From contig CM030367.1 of the NCBI GenBank assembly GCA_017893485.1, positions 139,256,388 to 139,320,387 on the forward strand: a DNA stretch of 64,000 nucleotides, read 5' to 3'. Within the stretch, counting starts at the first letter, position 1; each line of letters opens with the position of its first letter. The DNA is from Hemerocallis citrina (taxonomy: Eukaryota > Streptophyta > Magnoliopsida > Asparagales > Asphodelaceae). The notes under the pieces were generated by a model. It worked only from the letters and a program-made list of their open reading frames with translations. It was not told the origin of the DNA and ran no database searches. The position numbers and the translations under genes are program-made. Shown piece by piece: positions 11,015-23,946 of the stretch.

Positions 11015-12024
11015 TGTTGACTATTAGTTTGGTGTGCACAAAACGTGTCTATAATTACTAATGAGTTTAAATTGAGTTATTCAGATTTTTCAGGATCAAA
11101 TAATATCAATAAGAGATCCAAGAGAGATTCAAGAATATTCAAAGAAGGAAAGTAATAAAGAAAGATTGCAAAATCAAGTAAAAGAAGAAGATATTCAAAA
11201 AGAGCATATGATTGATTAGTGTCCAAGAAAGCTATCAAGACCAGTTGCTATAATTCTATATTTGTGAGATTTTATCTGTATTTAATTGATTGGTGATTGA
11301 TTAGTTTTTGGTAAGAATATAAAGTGGATTTGTTATGAACAGTGCAATAATGGTCGATCGCACCTCATGACGGTCGACCGCATCGCAGTCGACTGCACGT
11401 CACAATTACGTAAGAAGCAGTCGATCCTTCATCTCTCGAATTTACATCAGAGAGATGAACGGTCGACCGCACCGTAATTGCGGTAGACCGAACTTTGCGA
11501 TGTTCATATTTTTGGAATGTATCTTTTCTATTTTTGATTGATATACTTCTCAGTCTATATATTTGAACGAATTCACTGTGTATTCTTCACCTATTACTTC
11601 TGAGAAAAACCTTTTGAACTAATCTTTCAACAATCAATCCGAGTGTGTGTGATAACTATTTATATTCTTCAGTCAGGATCATTAAGGATCTTGAGTTTTT
11701 TTCCTTTTCTTCCACTACGATGAGATTGACGGGACTTGTGTTAGAAGTACTGTGGGTGTAATAGGTCTCTCGGCCTGAATTCGAGAATCACTGTACAAGG
11801 GTTTGAGTATAGTGGAACGCTTGTGGTGGAGAATTGCTACAAGTAGGTGATGTGGACGTAGACCAGGGGGTCGAACCACGTTATATTGCTGCGTCACTTG
11901 TGCTATCTGTGTTTTCTCTTCTTATCTCTTTTTATTTACTCTGCACTTTATTTTAAACTTTTAATTCCGTACAATCACCCTATTCACCCCTAGGGTGATT
12001 TATACTTGATATATTGGACCACTA
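11015..12024 (+). repeat. 3' LTR of SIRE-2 (about 1.01 kb)
   Basis: The LTR starts TGTTGACTATTAG and ends near TTGGACCACTA; the exact last base (12021-12024) is uncertain because the terminal CA is degraded. It contains the CCCCTAGGGTGATTTATA block seen before the end of SIRE-type LTRs. GTCGAC motifs lie at 11373, 11388 and 11462, with variants GGTCGATCG (11352), AGTCGATCC and GGTAGACCG. Confidence 0.72.
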
Positions 12025-12480
12025 AACGTACTAAAATGAACACAATTTCTTATTGTCCTATTTTATCGTGTCCATATTTAAGTGCATCTTGTACACAAAG
12101 ATTTAAAATATGACAAGCACACCTAACATGAAAAACTTCCGGTTCTAAAGGATTAAGTGTAATTTGCAACCTAGCAATTGTCTTAGTATTATTAGAGGCG
12201 TTATCAAAACCAATAGCTAAAATTTTATCAAAAATACCAAAATTGTTACATGCTTCCATGATGTGTGTGCCAATTATTTTGCCCTATGTGGGTACCTAAC
12301 AAATCCGAATGAAATTAACCGCTTTTGAAGTAGCCAATCGGAATCTATCCAATGACATGTTACACACATCATTGGAACGCCATTCACTCCTACCCACCCA
12401 TCCGATGTCAAAGAAACTCTAGTGTTTAGTGACGTAAGTGTCGTTACTAAAAAATCCTTAGCTTCATTATAAACTAATTT
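12025..12480 (-). pseudogene. hAT transposase fragment (RICESLEEPER/ZBED-like)
   Basis: Read from 12480 down, the sequence encodes the RVSLTSDGW block with the first catalytic Asp (about 12404). After a stop near 12290 it continues in the intact 69-codon frame 12050-12259. That frame contains FDNASNNT, carrying the second catalytic Asp (about 12203), and HVRCACHILNLCVQD, the conserved hAT His/Cys region. The gene would encode a cut-and-paste transposase of the plant hAT superfamily. It is cut on its downstream side by the SIRE-2 LTR, and the BED zinc finger and C-terminal dimerisation domain are not visible here. Confidence 0.8.
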
Positions 12481-12958
12481 ACAATCACCCTTTACTACAT
12501 TCCTTCAAAAAAGAATGCTAGCTCTAAGCCGAAATCCCAACCTTCCACAAACACAGTTTGTTGATAAATTAAGTATACCTGAATGCCCAAATCCACCTTG
12601 TGATAGTACCTCACGGTTCTGGAATGGATTGAATAGATCATATTTAACTACAATGGGAAGTAAGTGTGAGAACGGCTCGAGGCATGGAATTTCACTTTCT
12701 TTAAGAAGTTATTTGCCCGATTCTAGAGATGAATCGTTGATCACCAAACACTCCCCCTTAGATACAACGAGCATCTGTTTACAGTGTTGCCTAATACTCC
12801 AGTAGCAACACGTACGAACTTGCACCACTCAATGTAAAAAATGCTCAATAATTGGAAGAACTACTTTAGAAGAGAAGAAGAATAAATTTTCTCTGTCATT
12901 TTTTTAACAGAATTAATCTTTTTATAACCAAAAGAAGGGAAAAACGTTCCCGCCCGGT

Positions 12959-12961
<3 letters not shown>
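12481..12961. other. unassigned interval
   Basis: It may hold the upstream part of the hAT element on the minus strand, but no hAT domain can be read. The open frame at 12515-12805 on the plus strand has no recognisable motif and I treat it as chance. Confidence 0.4.
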
Positions 12962-13054
<93 letters not shown>

Positions 13055-13064
13055 GGGGGGGGGG
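12962..13064. repeat. compound microsatellite (TA)n(TG)n(G)n
   Basis: About 38 TA units run directly into about 8 TG units and a run of about 11 G. Low-complexity open frames of alternating Ile and Tyr here are artefacts. Confidence 0.95.
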
Positions 13065-13380
13065 ATATGAGAATTGATCCTCCAACCTCATGTGAGCCCA
13101 AAACTTTAACCATTGAGCCACAAGACAATCTTGAATATAAACAATAAAAGAAGTTTTTTAAATGTATACTAAATTCCAACACAGTTCTTAAAGACAATAC
13201 TTGGCTGTACAACACATGGGTATCAATTGCAGATTGAGAAAAAGCTAAGAAGACATGTACTAATTCTATAACATAGGGAAGTGATTGATAATGCAAGTAG
13301 ACATGTTAAAGGGTTACTTTTTTCTTCTTCTTTTTAAAGAATATGTGGAGTATAATCACCCTGTTTCATTAATCAGTCAT
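13065..13380. other. unassigned interval left of the MITE
   Basis: It contains a short segment typical of dispersed plant repeats (TTGATCCTCCAACCTCATG..., 13075-13125). No gene is visible. This is the left flank of the MITE insertion site; its right continuation is at 38264. Confidence 0.4.
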
Positions 13381-13383
13381 TAA

Positions 13384-15088
<1,705 letters not shown>

Positions 15089-16405
15089 TGCGGGAGAGCT
15101 GAGATTTTTTCGGAATCGTCAAGGAGAGAGAGAGAGAGAAAACGAGAGAGAGTATCTCAGATGAGAAAGATCTGAGCTAAGAAATGAACAACATAAAGTG
15201 AACAACAGATACTGAACATGAAGTTCAAAATGTTTAAGCTCAGAACAACAGAAAATATATTTTTTGTAACTCACGTTGGATGCGTATGTGTTGGATACTC
15301 ATTTAAGCCTTTTGGGATTTGATTCTCTCCTTCGGTGTGTTGGTGTAGGCAGTGATGCGAAATACTTTATGATCTAAATAAAATTTTCAGCTTCTTGTAT
15401 TTATGCTTGATTATTTATCTATCATATTCTAGTTGGCACGGTACCCCAATGCAGCCCTAGTTTTGAATAGTGTGTTCTGAGCCTACTGGTTTTTTTTACT
15501 CTATATGTATACATGAGTAAGTCTATTATGAGAGGAGGTCGATTGATCGTGAGTAGAGGTGGACATGCAAAAAGAAAACTTCTTGCTTGATTTATTAGCA
15601 AGCAGTGATGAAAAGTTTATGGCTTAATAAAGCAGTCCTAGTGACAAACTCAGATTTGTGCATTTGACTCACTTATACTTGATTTATTAGTAGGCAGTGA
15701 TGAAAAGTTTATGCATGATTTTGTTTATTCATGATTTTTCCCTTCTGGAGTGGGTAGGCAGTGATGAAAAGTTTGCACAAGACAAGTAAAATGATTTTGT
15801 TATACAATTTTTTTTGGCGGTGTTATTCTGTTCATTTTGAACTTCATGTTCAGTTTATGGTGGTGTTATTATGAGCCTACAGATTTTTTCATCTCTTGTT
15901 GTTGTTCTGAGCCTGCAGATTATTTTGCAGAATAGTGTGTTCTGAGCCTACAGTTTTCTTTGCTGTTGTTGTTGTTCTGAGCCTACACATTTTTTTTGCT
16001 GAAATTTTTTGTTGTTGTTCAAATACCTGTCTATCCTGAATTTTATAATACATATATTTACGTAGTTGCTTCTAATATTTTTGGGTGAATCACTTTGTTC
16101 AGAAATTCAAGAGGAAGAAAAGGAAGGATGTTAGTGGAGAACCCGAGAGCCTTGAGAACATTCTCTTTGACTACCCATTTTTTACCAATTGAGAATGTTT
16201 CGACTGCGAGGAAGTTTAAATGTATTTTAGTGTGTTGGTCATGTATGGATTGTAAGGGAAATAATGGAAGTTGAAAGTTAAAACTAGTTTGTGGTTACAA
16301 ATCTATTTTTAATCCTTTTGTATAATCTCCATTTGGTTTCCAATATTTTCGGCAATTGGTGTACACCTTGGTTGGTGGTTGGTGGTTGGTGGTTGGTGGT
16401 GTTCA
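15089..16405. other. MULE1 interior, left of the minisatellite
   Basis: This is AT-rich DNA with scattered degenerate relatives of the 43-bp minisatellite unit. One unit is in inverted orientation at about 15217-15255. The motif GGCAGTGATGAAAAGTTT occurs three times (about 15600-15775). At 16108-16190 a plus-strand frame preceded by TTGTTCAG (a possible splice acceptor) reads a basic-then-acidic stretch of about 28 codons and then a stop; it could be a captured terminal exon, but I do not recognise it. Confidence 0.45.
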
Positions 16406-17044
16406 GTTTGTGTTGTTCTGAGCTTACACATTTTTAACTTCATGTTCTGTTTCTTTCGTTCTGAGTTTACACATTTTGAACTTCATGTTCAATTTATGTT
16501 GTTCTGAGCTTACACATTTTGATCTTCATGTTCTGTTTCTTTTGTTCTGAGCTTGCACATTTTGAACTTCATGTCCAGTTTAAGTTGTTCTGAGGTTATA
16601 CATTTTGAACTTCATGTTCAGTTTATGTTGTTCTGAGCTTACACATTTTGAACTTCATGTTCAGTTTGTGTTGTTCTGAGCTTACACATTTTGAACATCA
16701 TGTTCAGTTTATGTTGTTCTGAGCTTACACATTTTCAACTTCATGTCCAGTTTCTGTTGTTCTGAGCTTATACATTTTCAACTTCATGTTCAGTTTCTGC
16801 TATTCTGAGCTTACACATTTCGAACTTCATGTTCAGTTTGTGCTGTTCTGAGCTTACACATTTTGAACTTCATGTTCAGTTTGTGCTATTCTGAGCTTAC
16901 ACATTTTGAACTTCATGTTCAGTTTGTGCTGTTCTGAGCTTACACATTTTGAACTTTATGATCAGTTTATGTTGTTCTGAGCTTACACATTTTGAACTTC
17001 ATGTTAAATTTATGTTGTTCTGAGCTTACACATTTTGAACTTCA
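16406..17044 (+). repeat. 43-bp minisatellite, about 14.6 copies
   Basis: The consensus unit starts GTTCTGAGCTTACACATTTT, then GAACTTCATGTTCAGTTTRT and GTT. Copies differ by a few substitutions, and the last copy stops within GAACTTCA. The segment TGAACTTCATGTTCA inside each unit is a near-palindrome. Confidence 0.95.
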
Positions 17045-17893
17045 TTATACCAAGTGCTTTTTTTTTTGTATTTTTAACCGCTTTTTATCATCAGATGTTC
17101 TAGAGATTATGTATGGGTAACTGGATTTGTTTTCATCTATGATGAATAAAAACCTTGAGCAAAATTTGCAGTCAGAATTAAGAACGGAATATAACTTGAA
17201 TTGAATTTGAACAATTTAAAAGGCCAAGAATGAAACTTATATTGATATAAACTTACAAGATATTTGATTCATATACACTATACAGAGTTCAAATTGCAAA
17301 CAACTGTTCATTTTCTGGTACATATATAAACTGAAAGCGAATCGCAACTCTTTTGATTAGCATACAGCATACTGAAGCATGAGATGAGTTCAAGATTAGC
17401 AACAGGAATTCGAGCTCCAACTCAGAAGTTTCTACCTGCAAAATGTGCAGCTAAGGTCAACTGAACTTCAATAATTAATTTGTTGACAATTTGACAGCAG
17501 GAATGACTATATATCAAAACTAATCAAAACAAAAGACGACATAGTTGAGGATGTACAATTTGAAGAATCCAAAAAGGAAAGAAAAACATATTGGCTTATA
17601 ATTGCGACTTTTAGGATTTTATTCGGCACTAGTAGTTTTGAATTTTGAGGTTTCTTCAAAACAATTAACTGTCTGGTACAAAATAAAATTTGTATAAAAA
17701 ATAAAATTTTGAGGTTTTGAATTTTGAGGTTTTAAAATTCACTTCAATAAAACACAAGAACTATGGGGTAGTTATCAGACAGATTTTACGTACTTTGTTT
17801 CAATTTGGCTGACTAGAAAATCAAAAGATTACTTATAGAGACAATTAATTGATGAAAATACCCTCAAAGCTAAAGTGGTTAAACTCATTTGTT
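17045..17893. other. MULE1 interior between minisatellite and copia insertion
   Basis: This is AT-rich DNA with no readable domain on either strand. Confidence 0.45.
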
Positions 17894-17898
17894 GAAAT
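17894..17898. repeat. target duplication GAAAT, left copy
   Basis: GAAAT here and at 23829-23833 flanks the copia element exactly, a 5-bp integrase signature. Confidence 0.9.
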
Positions 17899-18164
17899 TG
17901 TTAGGTTTTGTGAGAAATTAACAATTGTGAATTAGGGTTTATCTCTAGATCTAAGTTGCTTGAGATATTCACCCTAGGTATCAAGATTGGAATACCTAGA
18001 CTGCTATCACAAGCCAGTATATATTCCTAAATACTGGTTTGGGTATCGGATTATAAGCCCACAAACTCGCGTTCCAATATCCAATCAATTGTACGTTCAT
18101 TACATGTGTTACACATATGCACGTGCTATATTTATATAGAGAGAATATCCCAATATATCCAACA
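17899..18164 (-). repeat. 3' LTR of copia-B
   Basis: On the plus strand it starts TGTTAGGTTTTGTGAG and ends ATATATCCAACA. It carries a TATA-like TATATAAATATAG on the minus strand. The purine-rich primer tract is adjacent at 18165-18176. Confidence 0.88.
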
Positions 18165-19245
18165 ATCTCCTCCTATATTCTCAATATATAAAGTACAAGA
18201 TTATCTCATCAGATCAGTATACAACTGACTGGCTGATAGCAGTCCATAAAGGAAAGGCATCATAAAGGTATAGTTTCATAAGAACCAATAGAATTATGAA
18301 ACTGAATAGTTCAATCAAGACTAAACCAATATAATTAACTAGTTCCAAACCATATCCAATTCAGAATAGTTCACAAAGACTAAACCAACTGAAATAATCT
18401 GTCATAGTTTCAAAATTAAATAAAGCAAATAAACTTCAAGAACAAAATATGAGTTTTAAGCTCATGAACACAAGAGTCTTAAACTCAACAGAAGTTTTAC
18501 CATGCAAGTGACTAATTTACTCTCAAAAGAAATAAACTGAAATTCTATCCTTGCACACTGCTTTATGTTCACTCCTCCATTTTGAGCAAATCATTATTTT
18601 GAAATCTATGTTGACAAATTCAACTCCTCCATCTTTGCTAGCTTATTAAAAACAAGAATATCAAGAGACACATCTCTAAGAATTCCAACAAATTTCATAA
18701 AGTATCTAGTTCCACAAAAGAACTTAGTACAATTCATAATTAGCTTAGCAAAAATGTAACGCAAGCATCATAATCAAGTATCTTTAATAAGTAAAGTACA
18801 TGAACTTTATAGTTTCTACACAAGAACCATACTATGTTTCATATTGGAATGAAAAGACTGCCGTTTCAATCATGGTTTAACATTGAATCATCAAAATTGG
18901 AATGAAACATGTATCCATAAAAGACATATCATCAAAATTGGAATGATATTTAGGACAATTTAATCATCGGAAACTTATTGACAAGTTTTCATGTTTCGTA
19001 TTGGAATAATATAATTATTCTAAGTAAATTCCCTAGATATATAATACCATCAAAATTGGAATGACATTATATATTTGTGGAATTTATATCGAATCATCAA
19101 AATTATCTAAAACATGTCAACTGCCTAAAATTAATGCTTAAGTTTGAACTTCTCTATGGCTCCAATTGGATTCTAAATTTCAAAACAACTTGGATGTTAA
19201 AGCTTTTTACTCAATAGCTTTTAACTCCACTTTCCCCCCACAGTT
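18165..19245 (-). other. 3' non-coding region of copia-B
   Basis: This is AT-rich, with dispersed copies of CATCAAAATTGGAATG (about 18892, 18930 and 19049, with variants) but no reading frame. The segment looks like an expanded non-coding tail. Confidence 0.5.
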
Positions 19246-21420
19246 TTGATAATTAAATCACTTTTAAATCTCTTAGCAAGAGCATTAGCCATACTTGTCG
19301 CAATTGCACTTTATCTATGAGAAGGTTCAACTAGGCTTCTTTCAGCCTTAATATACTCCTCTTACTTTTATAGAGTGAGTTATGAGCTACAGTACATTGT
19401 AGCTTGATAGTCGCATAACAGAATTAGAGAGTTACTTAAACTTCTTAATGAATAACTATCAACAATTTCTTCAATCCACTCAGCCGTTTCCCCTGCAGAG
19501 GATTACACATAGAGGTCTGATTTCATGGATAATAGCATAGTGCCTGTTTGCTTTTTATTTCTATAACATTTCTGTTTCTCCTAGTGTAACCACATATCTA
19601 CTAGTTATCGACTTTAACTAAATTCTGAGCATCATAATGCATCAGATCAGCCATTCATTCGAAGAATAACTAGAGTAGCACAAAACAAACTCTTGAATAC
19701 CACTCAGGTATCTCATTAGCCTCTTAAGGGCACTCAAATGTGTATGGAATTATTAGTGAATCTGCAGATCATACCTACCTCAAAGGCTATGTCTACTATA
19801 GTGCAGATCTTTGTATACATGAGACTGTCAATTCCTTTAGAATGATCTACATGTCTCATAGTTGCACCATCATTAGGTGTCAACCTTTTATCATAATCAT
19901 AAGGTGTTTCAAAACACACTTTCAATCACTATATCCCCACTTTCGAAACACATTTTGATTTGATGAGTTTGACTAAGAGTTATCCCTTGTCAACTGAAAA
20001 CTCACCCTTATACCTATGGTGTCCATAGTACCTAGGTTTTCATGTTGAATTCTTTGGATAGCACAATTTTAACTTCATTTGTAATAGAGAGGTCACTTCC
20101 AAGAACATGCATATCAACAGAACAAGTAAATAAATAGCCACTATATTTGACACACCACAAAGTTGAAGGCACTGATCTGAATTACTTGATTCATATACTA
20201 GGCTCTTTCAAAAATTGTCCAATTATTTATTTGTTGGCTGTACATGTTTTAAGAACATACAATGATTTTACTATATTGTAAATCTTGTTCAGTAAACATA
20301 TTAGTTCAAAACTTTCCAGTGCAAAATTGTTCAGTACAAAGCCTTTTAAATATCCTTTATGAATGACAAAATTTTCAATAGATGTAAGGGTAAGAAGAAT
20401 ACTTATTGTAGCAATATGACAAACATGTGAGTAGACATCAAATGAATCTACCCCATTTTTCGTAGTCAGTCTGTTAGCTACAAAAAAGCATCAAAATTGC
20501 TACTAAACAATCAAAATTAAGTTTCTTCTACAAAACCCTACTTACTAACTATAGTTTTAGCCCCTTTCGGCAGATCAACTAAATTAAAGTATTATTGTAT
20601 GACACAGAGTCATCTCAATGTCTACTAAAGACTCTTCTTAGCTCATTTGTCATTCAGGTTTTCAAGTGTCAGTAAGGTTAGTTCTTGATTCCAACTGTGA
20701 ATCATTGACCATGTCTGTAGGACTAGATTATTTCATACATTTATCTTTGATGAACATATCCTCAAAGAATTTTGCAAGTTTAGATTCTTATAACACAAAT
20801 TAGATAGATCCAACATCTGTCCACAAAGCTACATTCTGCACTTTCTAAGCACACAAATATTTGTTGTAGGTCCTACTTTAGACCTTCTAGGGTCATGTAC
20901 TCTAACAAAAGTATCACAACACACATTTTCACTTTAACAAAACTGTTTGTGTTTTCATACCATGATTTACAAGGTGTATTCAATTTAGAGTGTAGTAACA
21001 CATTAGAGATATGATTAACAATACAACATCACTCATAATTACACAAAACAAACAACAGTCAATAATATAGAATTCAACATTTCACTCAGTGTTTGATTCT
21101 AACTTTTATCAATACCGTTTGACTGTTGTAAGTAGAGTGAACTAGAGATTATGCTCAATGCAAACTTCTCTAAAGTTGTTAAAACATATTCACCACCTCT
21201 ATCAAATCTGAACACTTGATTTTTAGCATTTAACTATAATTTTTAATTCATTAAGAATAACAAGTGCTTCATTCTTCATATATATGACAGACTTATATTA
21301 ATCATCTACAAAAGCGATTAAATACTTCTGACCAACAATCGTCTCATCTAGTCACAAAGCTACTGAGTTCACAAATATCAGAATGTATTGACTCAAGAAG
21401 TTGTGTGCTCCTAGAGACTA
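19246..21420 (-). pseudogene. pol: copia pol remnants: integrase, RT, RNase H (copia-B)
   Basis: Read right to left in changing frames. Integrase core remnants are at about 21085-21240: an RFDRGGEYVLTTLEKF-like stretch, then QQSNGI. RT remnants lie at about 19960-20470: a segment like the YSPV...SIRILLTLAS motif, then a corrupted catalytic YVDD region followed by ITNEVK and LSKEFNMK. RNase H remnants are at about 19270-19640: EWIEEI, then CDYQAT (where CDNQSA is expected), and MANALAKRF. No frame longer than about 60 codons survives, so no protein is made. Confidence 0.65.
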
Positions 21421-22790
21421 TACTAAATGATTTCTAATGATCATAATCTGAGCACAACTTTCATATTTGTCATATTTTAATGGAGTGTCATTGAGTAGAG
21501 TTATGAGTTTTAACAAAAATAAACAATTTAATATATAGTTCATAGTGATTCTAAATTTCAAAACAACTTGGATGTTAAAGCTTTGACTCAATAGCTTTTA
21601 ACTCCATTTCCCCACAGTTTTGATAATCAGATCACATTTCCTCACAAACAATTGAATATATAGTTCTCAAATCTTAGCCAATTATGCTATGTTCAAGAAC
21701 ACAATTAGAACTATTATTATTAATTGTCTCATTTGTTAAACTCAACTTATACATACGATTGACAATATATGCACTTAATAAGAGTTAATACAAAATTACT
21801 CTATCACATTTTACAAAAATTATTTTCTTTCTCTAATTGTTCTAACAATGTCCACTAGCTCAAACACATTGAGCAAAGAGTTCTTTCCTTTACCCGTTCT
21901 TCATCATCTTCATAACGCTAAATGAGATAATGACTAACATATTATAATTCAACTTTGCACACACAGTACAATGAACGAGAGAAAACACAACGTAACTAGT
22001 AGAGTCATATTCTACATTAAGAGATGCTCTCTTCTAAGTACAGACATTTGTTATACATCTTATACAATTTTATTTTATTTTAAATTTTAGAGAAGCAAAA
22101 GTGTTATCTCATACAAACTGCAAACAATGAATTTGTCAAAACATCTATACACATAGTATGATAAAACACTTAACAATCCTAAACATGCTAGTTTTCCAAA
22201 GCGAGAATAACTATGATCTAAAACTTTCAATCATATGATCAAACGCACAAAACGTTAACGCATTCATCACATGAAAGTACTAAACAAGATTAGAGTAGAT
22301 CATACCGACACTTCAAGTTAGAAGTGTTTTCCAAATTCGATGGAGAAGCCTGCGTGGTGCAAACTTATTCAACCGTGATGCGTATCCATCGTCTCCAACA
22401 TACACAATTTGTAGGCAACATTAAAGTACCTACATTCATCAAATTGTTAAAGATTAGCCAATTAAACAAATTATTAGCGCATCTAATTCTAGCAATAATT
22501 TGATTGGAGATCCGAATTTTATAGTCAACATACAGTTTAACTTATCAAAAAAAAATATTTGGTTTTAGCACATATCCAAAACAATTGTTCAACTTGTATT
22601 TAATTAAACAAATGATTAATACAGTCTTGAACTTAACCACTTAGCATCACAGTAATTCTATAATTCAAAATAAACTTAAATTCAATGTTTTGAACTTCCA
22701 GCACATAGCAAAATATTTAACAGAAATTTAATACGAGGAAAGTAAAGAACTTATCTTTCACTGTCTCTTCCCCTTCAATTGATTAAGGTA
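21421..22790 (-). other. decayed internal region of copia-B (gag position)
   Basis: This should hold gag and protease, but I cannot read a zinc knuckle or a DSG motif with confidence. It contains the second copy of the internal repeat at about 21546-21636. Confidence 0.4.
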
Positions 22791-22794
22791 AAAT

Positions 22795-23055
22795 CTATTT
22801 CGAAACACATCCGATCAATCCCATACTGCACCCTCCAGAGTATCTCAATCTGTGCCAAACCCAATAAGGAACAAATCCACTGCTGCTCTCTTTGAGCAAA
22901 TACCACCCATCTCTAATCAAACCAATCTCAATTTCAAGGATTGAACTCGGTGGGGGGATTTCAACAAACAGGTTGTGGGCGCAGTTCTGAATCGAACTCA
23001 AAACCTTGTCACTCAAATGAGAGAGAACCCAATTGTCTTCTTCTTCACAATCCAA
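22795..23055 (-). CDS. 86-codon open frame of unknown function in the copia-B leader
   Basis: This is an uninterrupted frame starting at ATG 23055 and ending at 22795, in the 5' part of the element between the GC-rich leader and the decayed gag. It has an acidic N-terminus (MDCEEEDNW), a hydrophobic middle and several Trp residues. I do not recognise it as gag or any other family. It may be a captured host exon or chance; the surrounding pol is far more damaged. Confidence 0.3.
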   Translation of the reverse strand: MDCEEEDNWVLSHLSDKVLSSIQNCAHNLFVEIPPPSSILEIEIGLIRDGWYLLKESSSGFVPYWVWHRLRYSGGCSMGLIGCVSK

Positions 23056-23562
23056 AAGCCAGAAATCAGATTCTCAATTAATCGGGTTTGGATCTGACTA
23101 TCACAAGAACAAATCTTGTAACTCTCAACTGTAGATCAAAATCAAAACGGATTCGGGTTCAACTTCGAGATCATATATGTACCCAAATAGACAGTAGATG
23201 GAACGGGAGGAGTTGGTGACTGAGCACGGCTTCTGTTGGAGGGCGGTGCCGTCGATCAGCAACCACGACGACTGAGGGAAAGCAGCACCATCGGAGCTTG
23301 GGCGGGATCTGAGGCCTCGACGGATCGACGGCTTGTCGATGGCTTCGCACAAAAGAAGACGATGACTGGCGCGTTCGGCGTTCGTCTGTGGGAGCGACAA
23401 CGGTGTTCGGCATTCATCTGTGGGAGCGACGATGCCGGAGACGATCGTCGGTGACGATGCCCTCGAACGGCTTCAAGGGTTTCGATGAGAACGACGAGAT
23501 TCAGAGAGGTACTCTTCTCTCTTAATTAATCTCACAAACTGATTAACAAAATATCTCAAGAT
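23056..23562 (-). other. GC-rich 5' leader of copia-B
   Basis: The region between the 5' LTR and 23056 is much richer in G+C than the rest of the element and has overlapping short frames on both strands, which I regard as by-products of composition. No tRNA primer-binding site matching TGGTATCAGAGC is visible next to the LTR. Confidence 0.45.
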
Positions 23563-23828
23563 TGTTAGGTTTTGTGAGAAATTAACAATTGAGAATTAGG
23601 GTTTATCTCTAGATCTAAGTTGCTTGAGATATTCACTCTAAATATCAAGATTGGAATACCTAGACTACTATCACAAGCCAGTATTTATTCCTAAATACTG
23701 GTTTGGGTATCGGGTTATAAGCCCACAAACCCGCGTTCCAATATCCAATCAATTGTACGTTCATTACACGAATTACACATATGCATGTGCTATATTTATA
23801 TAGAGAGAATATACCAATATATCCAACA
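23563..23828 (-). repeat. 5' LTR of copia-B
   Basis: It has the same length (266 bp) as the left copy and about 13 visible substitutions. It ends ATATATCCAACA on the plus strand, followed by GAAAT. Confidence 0.88.
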
Positions 23829-23941
23829 GAAATCAGCATCATCTATATAATTAAGTCATCGTGAAATATGCCCAGGCTAAAAAGAGCAAGAAAACCAACA
23901 ACTACAAGCATCATCACCAAGTACTTCACTTTATGGAAAGG
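23829..23941. other. short MULE1 segment between two retrotransposon insertions
   Basis: It begins with the right copy of GAAAT (23829-23833). About 110 bp of unassigned DNA then leads to the gypsy target site. Confidence 0.55.
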
Positions 23942-23946
23942 TTAGC
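23942..23946. repeat. target duplication TTAGC, left copy
   Basis: TTAGC here and at 33133-33137 flanks the gypsy element exactly. Confidence 0.93.

Larger units (their letters stand above)
8083..12024 (+). mobile_element. SIRE-type copia element with internal deletion (SIRE-2)
   Basis: Remnants lie in the order gag, start of protease, last codons of RNase H, long 3' non-coding region, polypurine tract and LTR. About 3 kb of pol between the protease start and the RNase H end is gone. SIRE-1 abuts its gag on the left, so the 5' LTR is not in the window. The right LTR end lies against a minus-strand hAT transposase fragment, which it probably interrupts. GTCGAC motifs recur here in a different context (CGGTCGACCG) from SIRE-1. 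Confidence 0.78.
17899..23828 (-). mobile_element. degenerate Ty1/copia element with 266-bp LTRs (copia-B)
   Basis: Two 266-bp direct repeats (17899-18164 and 23563-23828) with TG...CA ends and a perfect GAAAT duplication bound the element. Orientation is minus: a purine tract reading AGGAGGAGAT on the minus strand abuts the left LTR, and the pol remnants read right to left. I count about 13 differences between the LTRs (about 5%). The pol region is much more damaged than that, with stops and frameshifts throughout, so the copy was probably mobilised in trans. An internal segment of about 90 bp occurs twice (about 19166-19260 and 21546-21636). Confidence 0.85.

Noticed and set aside
12958..13296. 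Frames of alternating Ile and Tyr near TA repeats (also about 13575-14053, 35010-35243, 48308-48748)
   Set aside because: They are direct translations of TA microsatellites.
16406..17044. CRISPR-like regular repetition
   Set aside because: The units are contiguous without unique spacers and the DNA is from a plant; it is a minisatellite.
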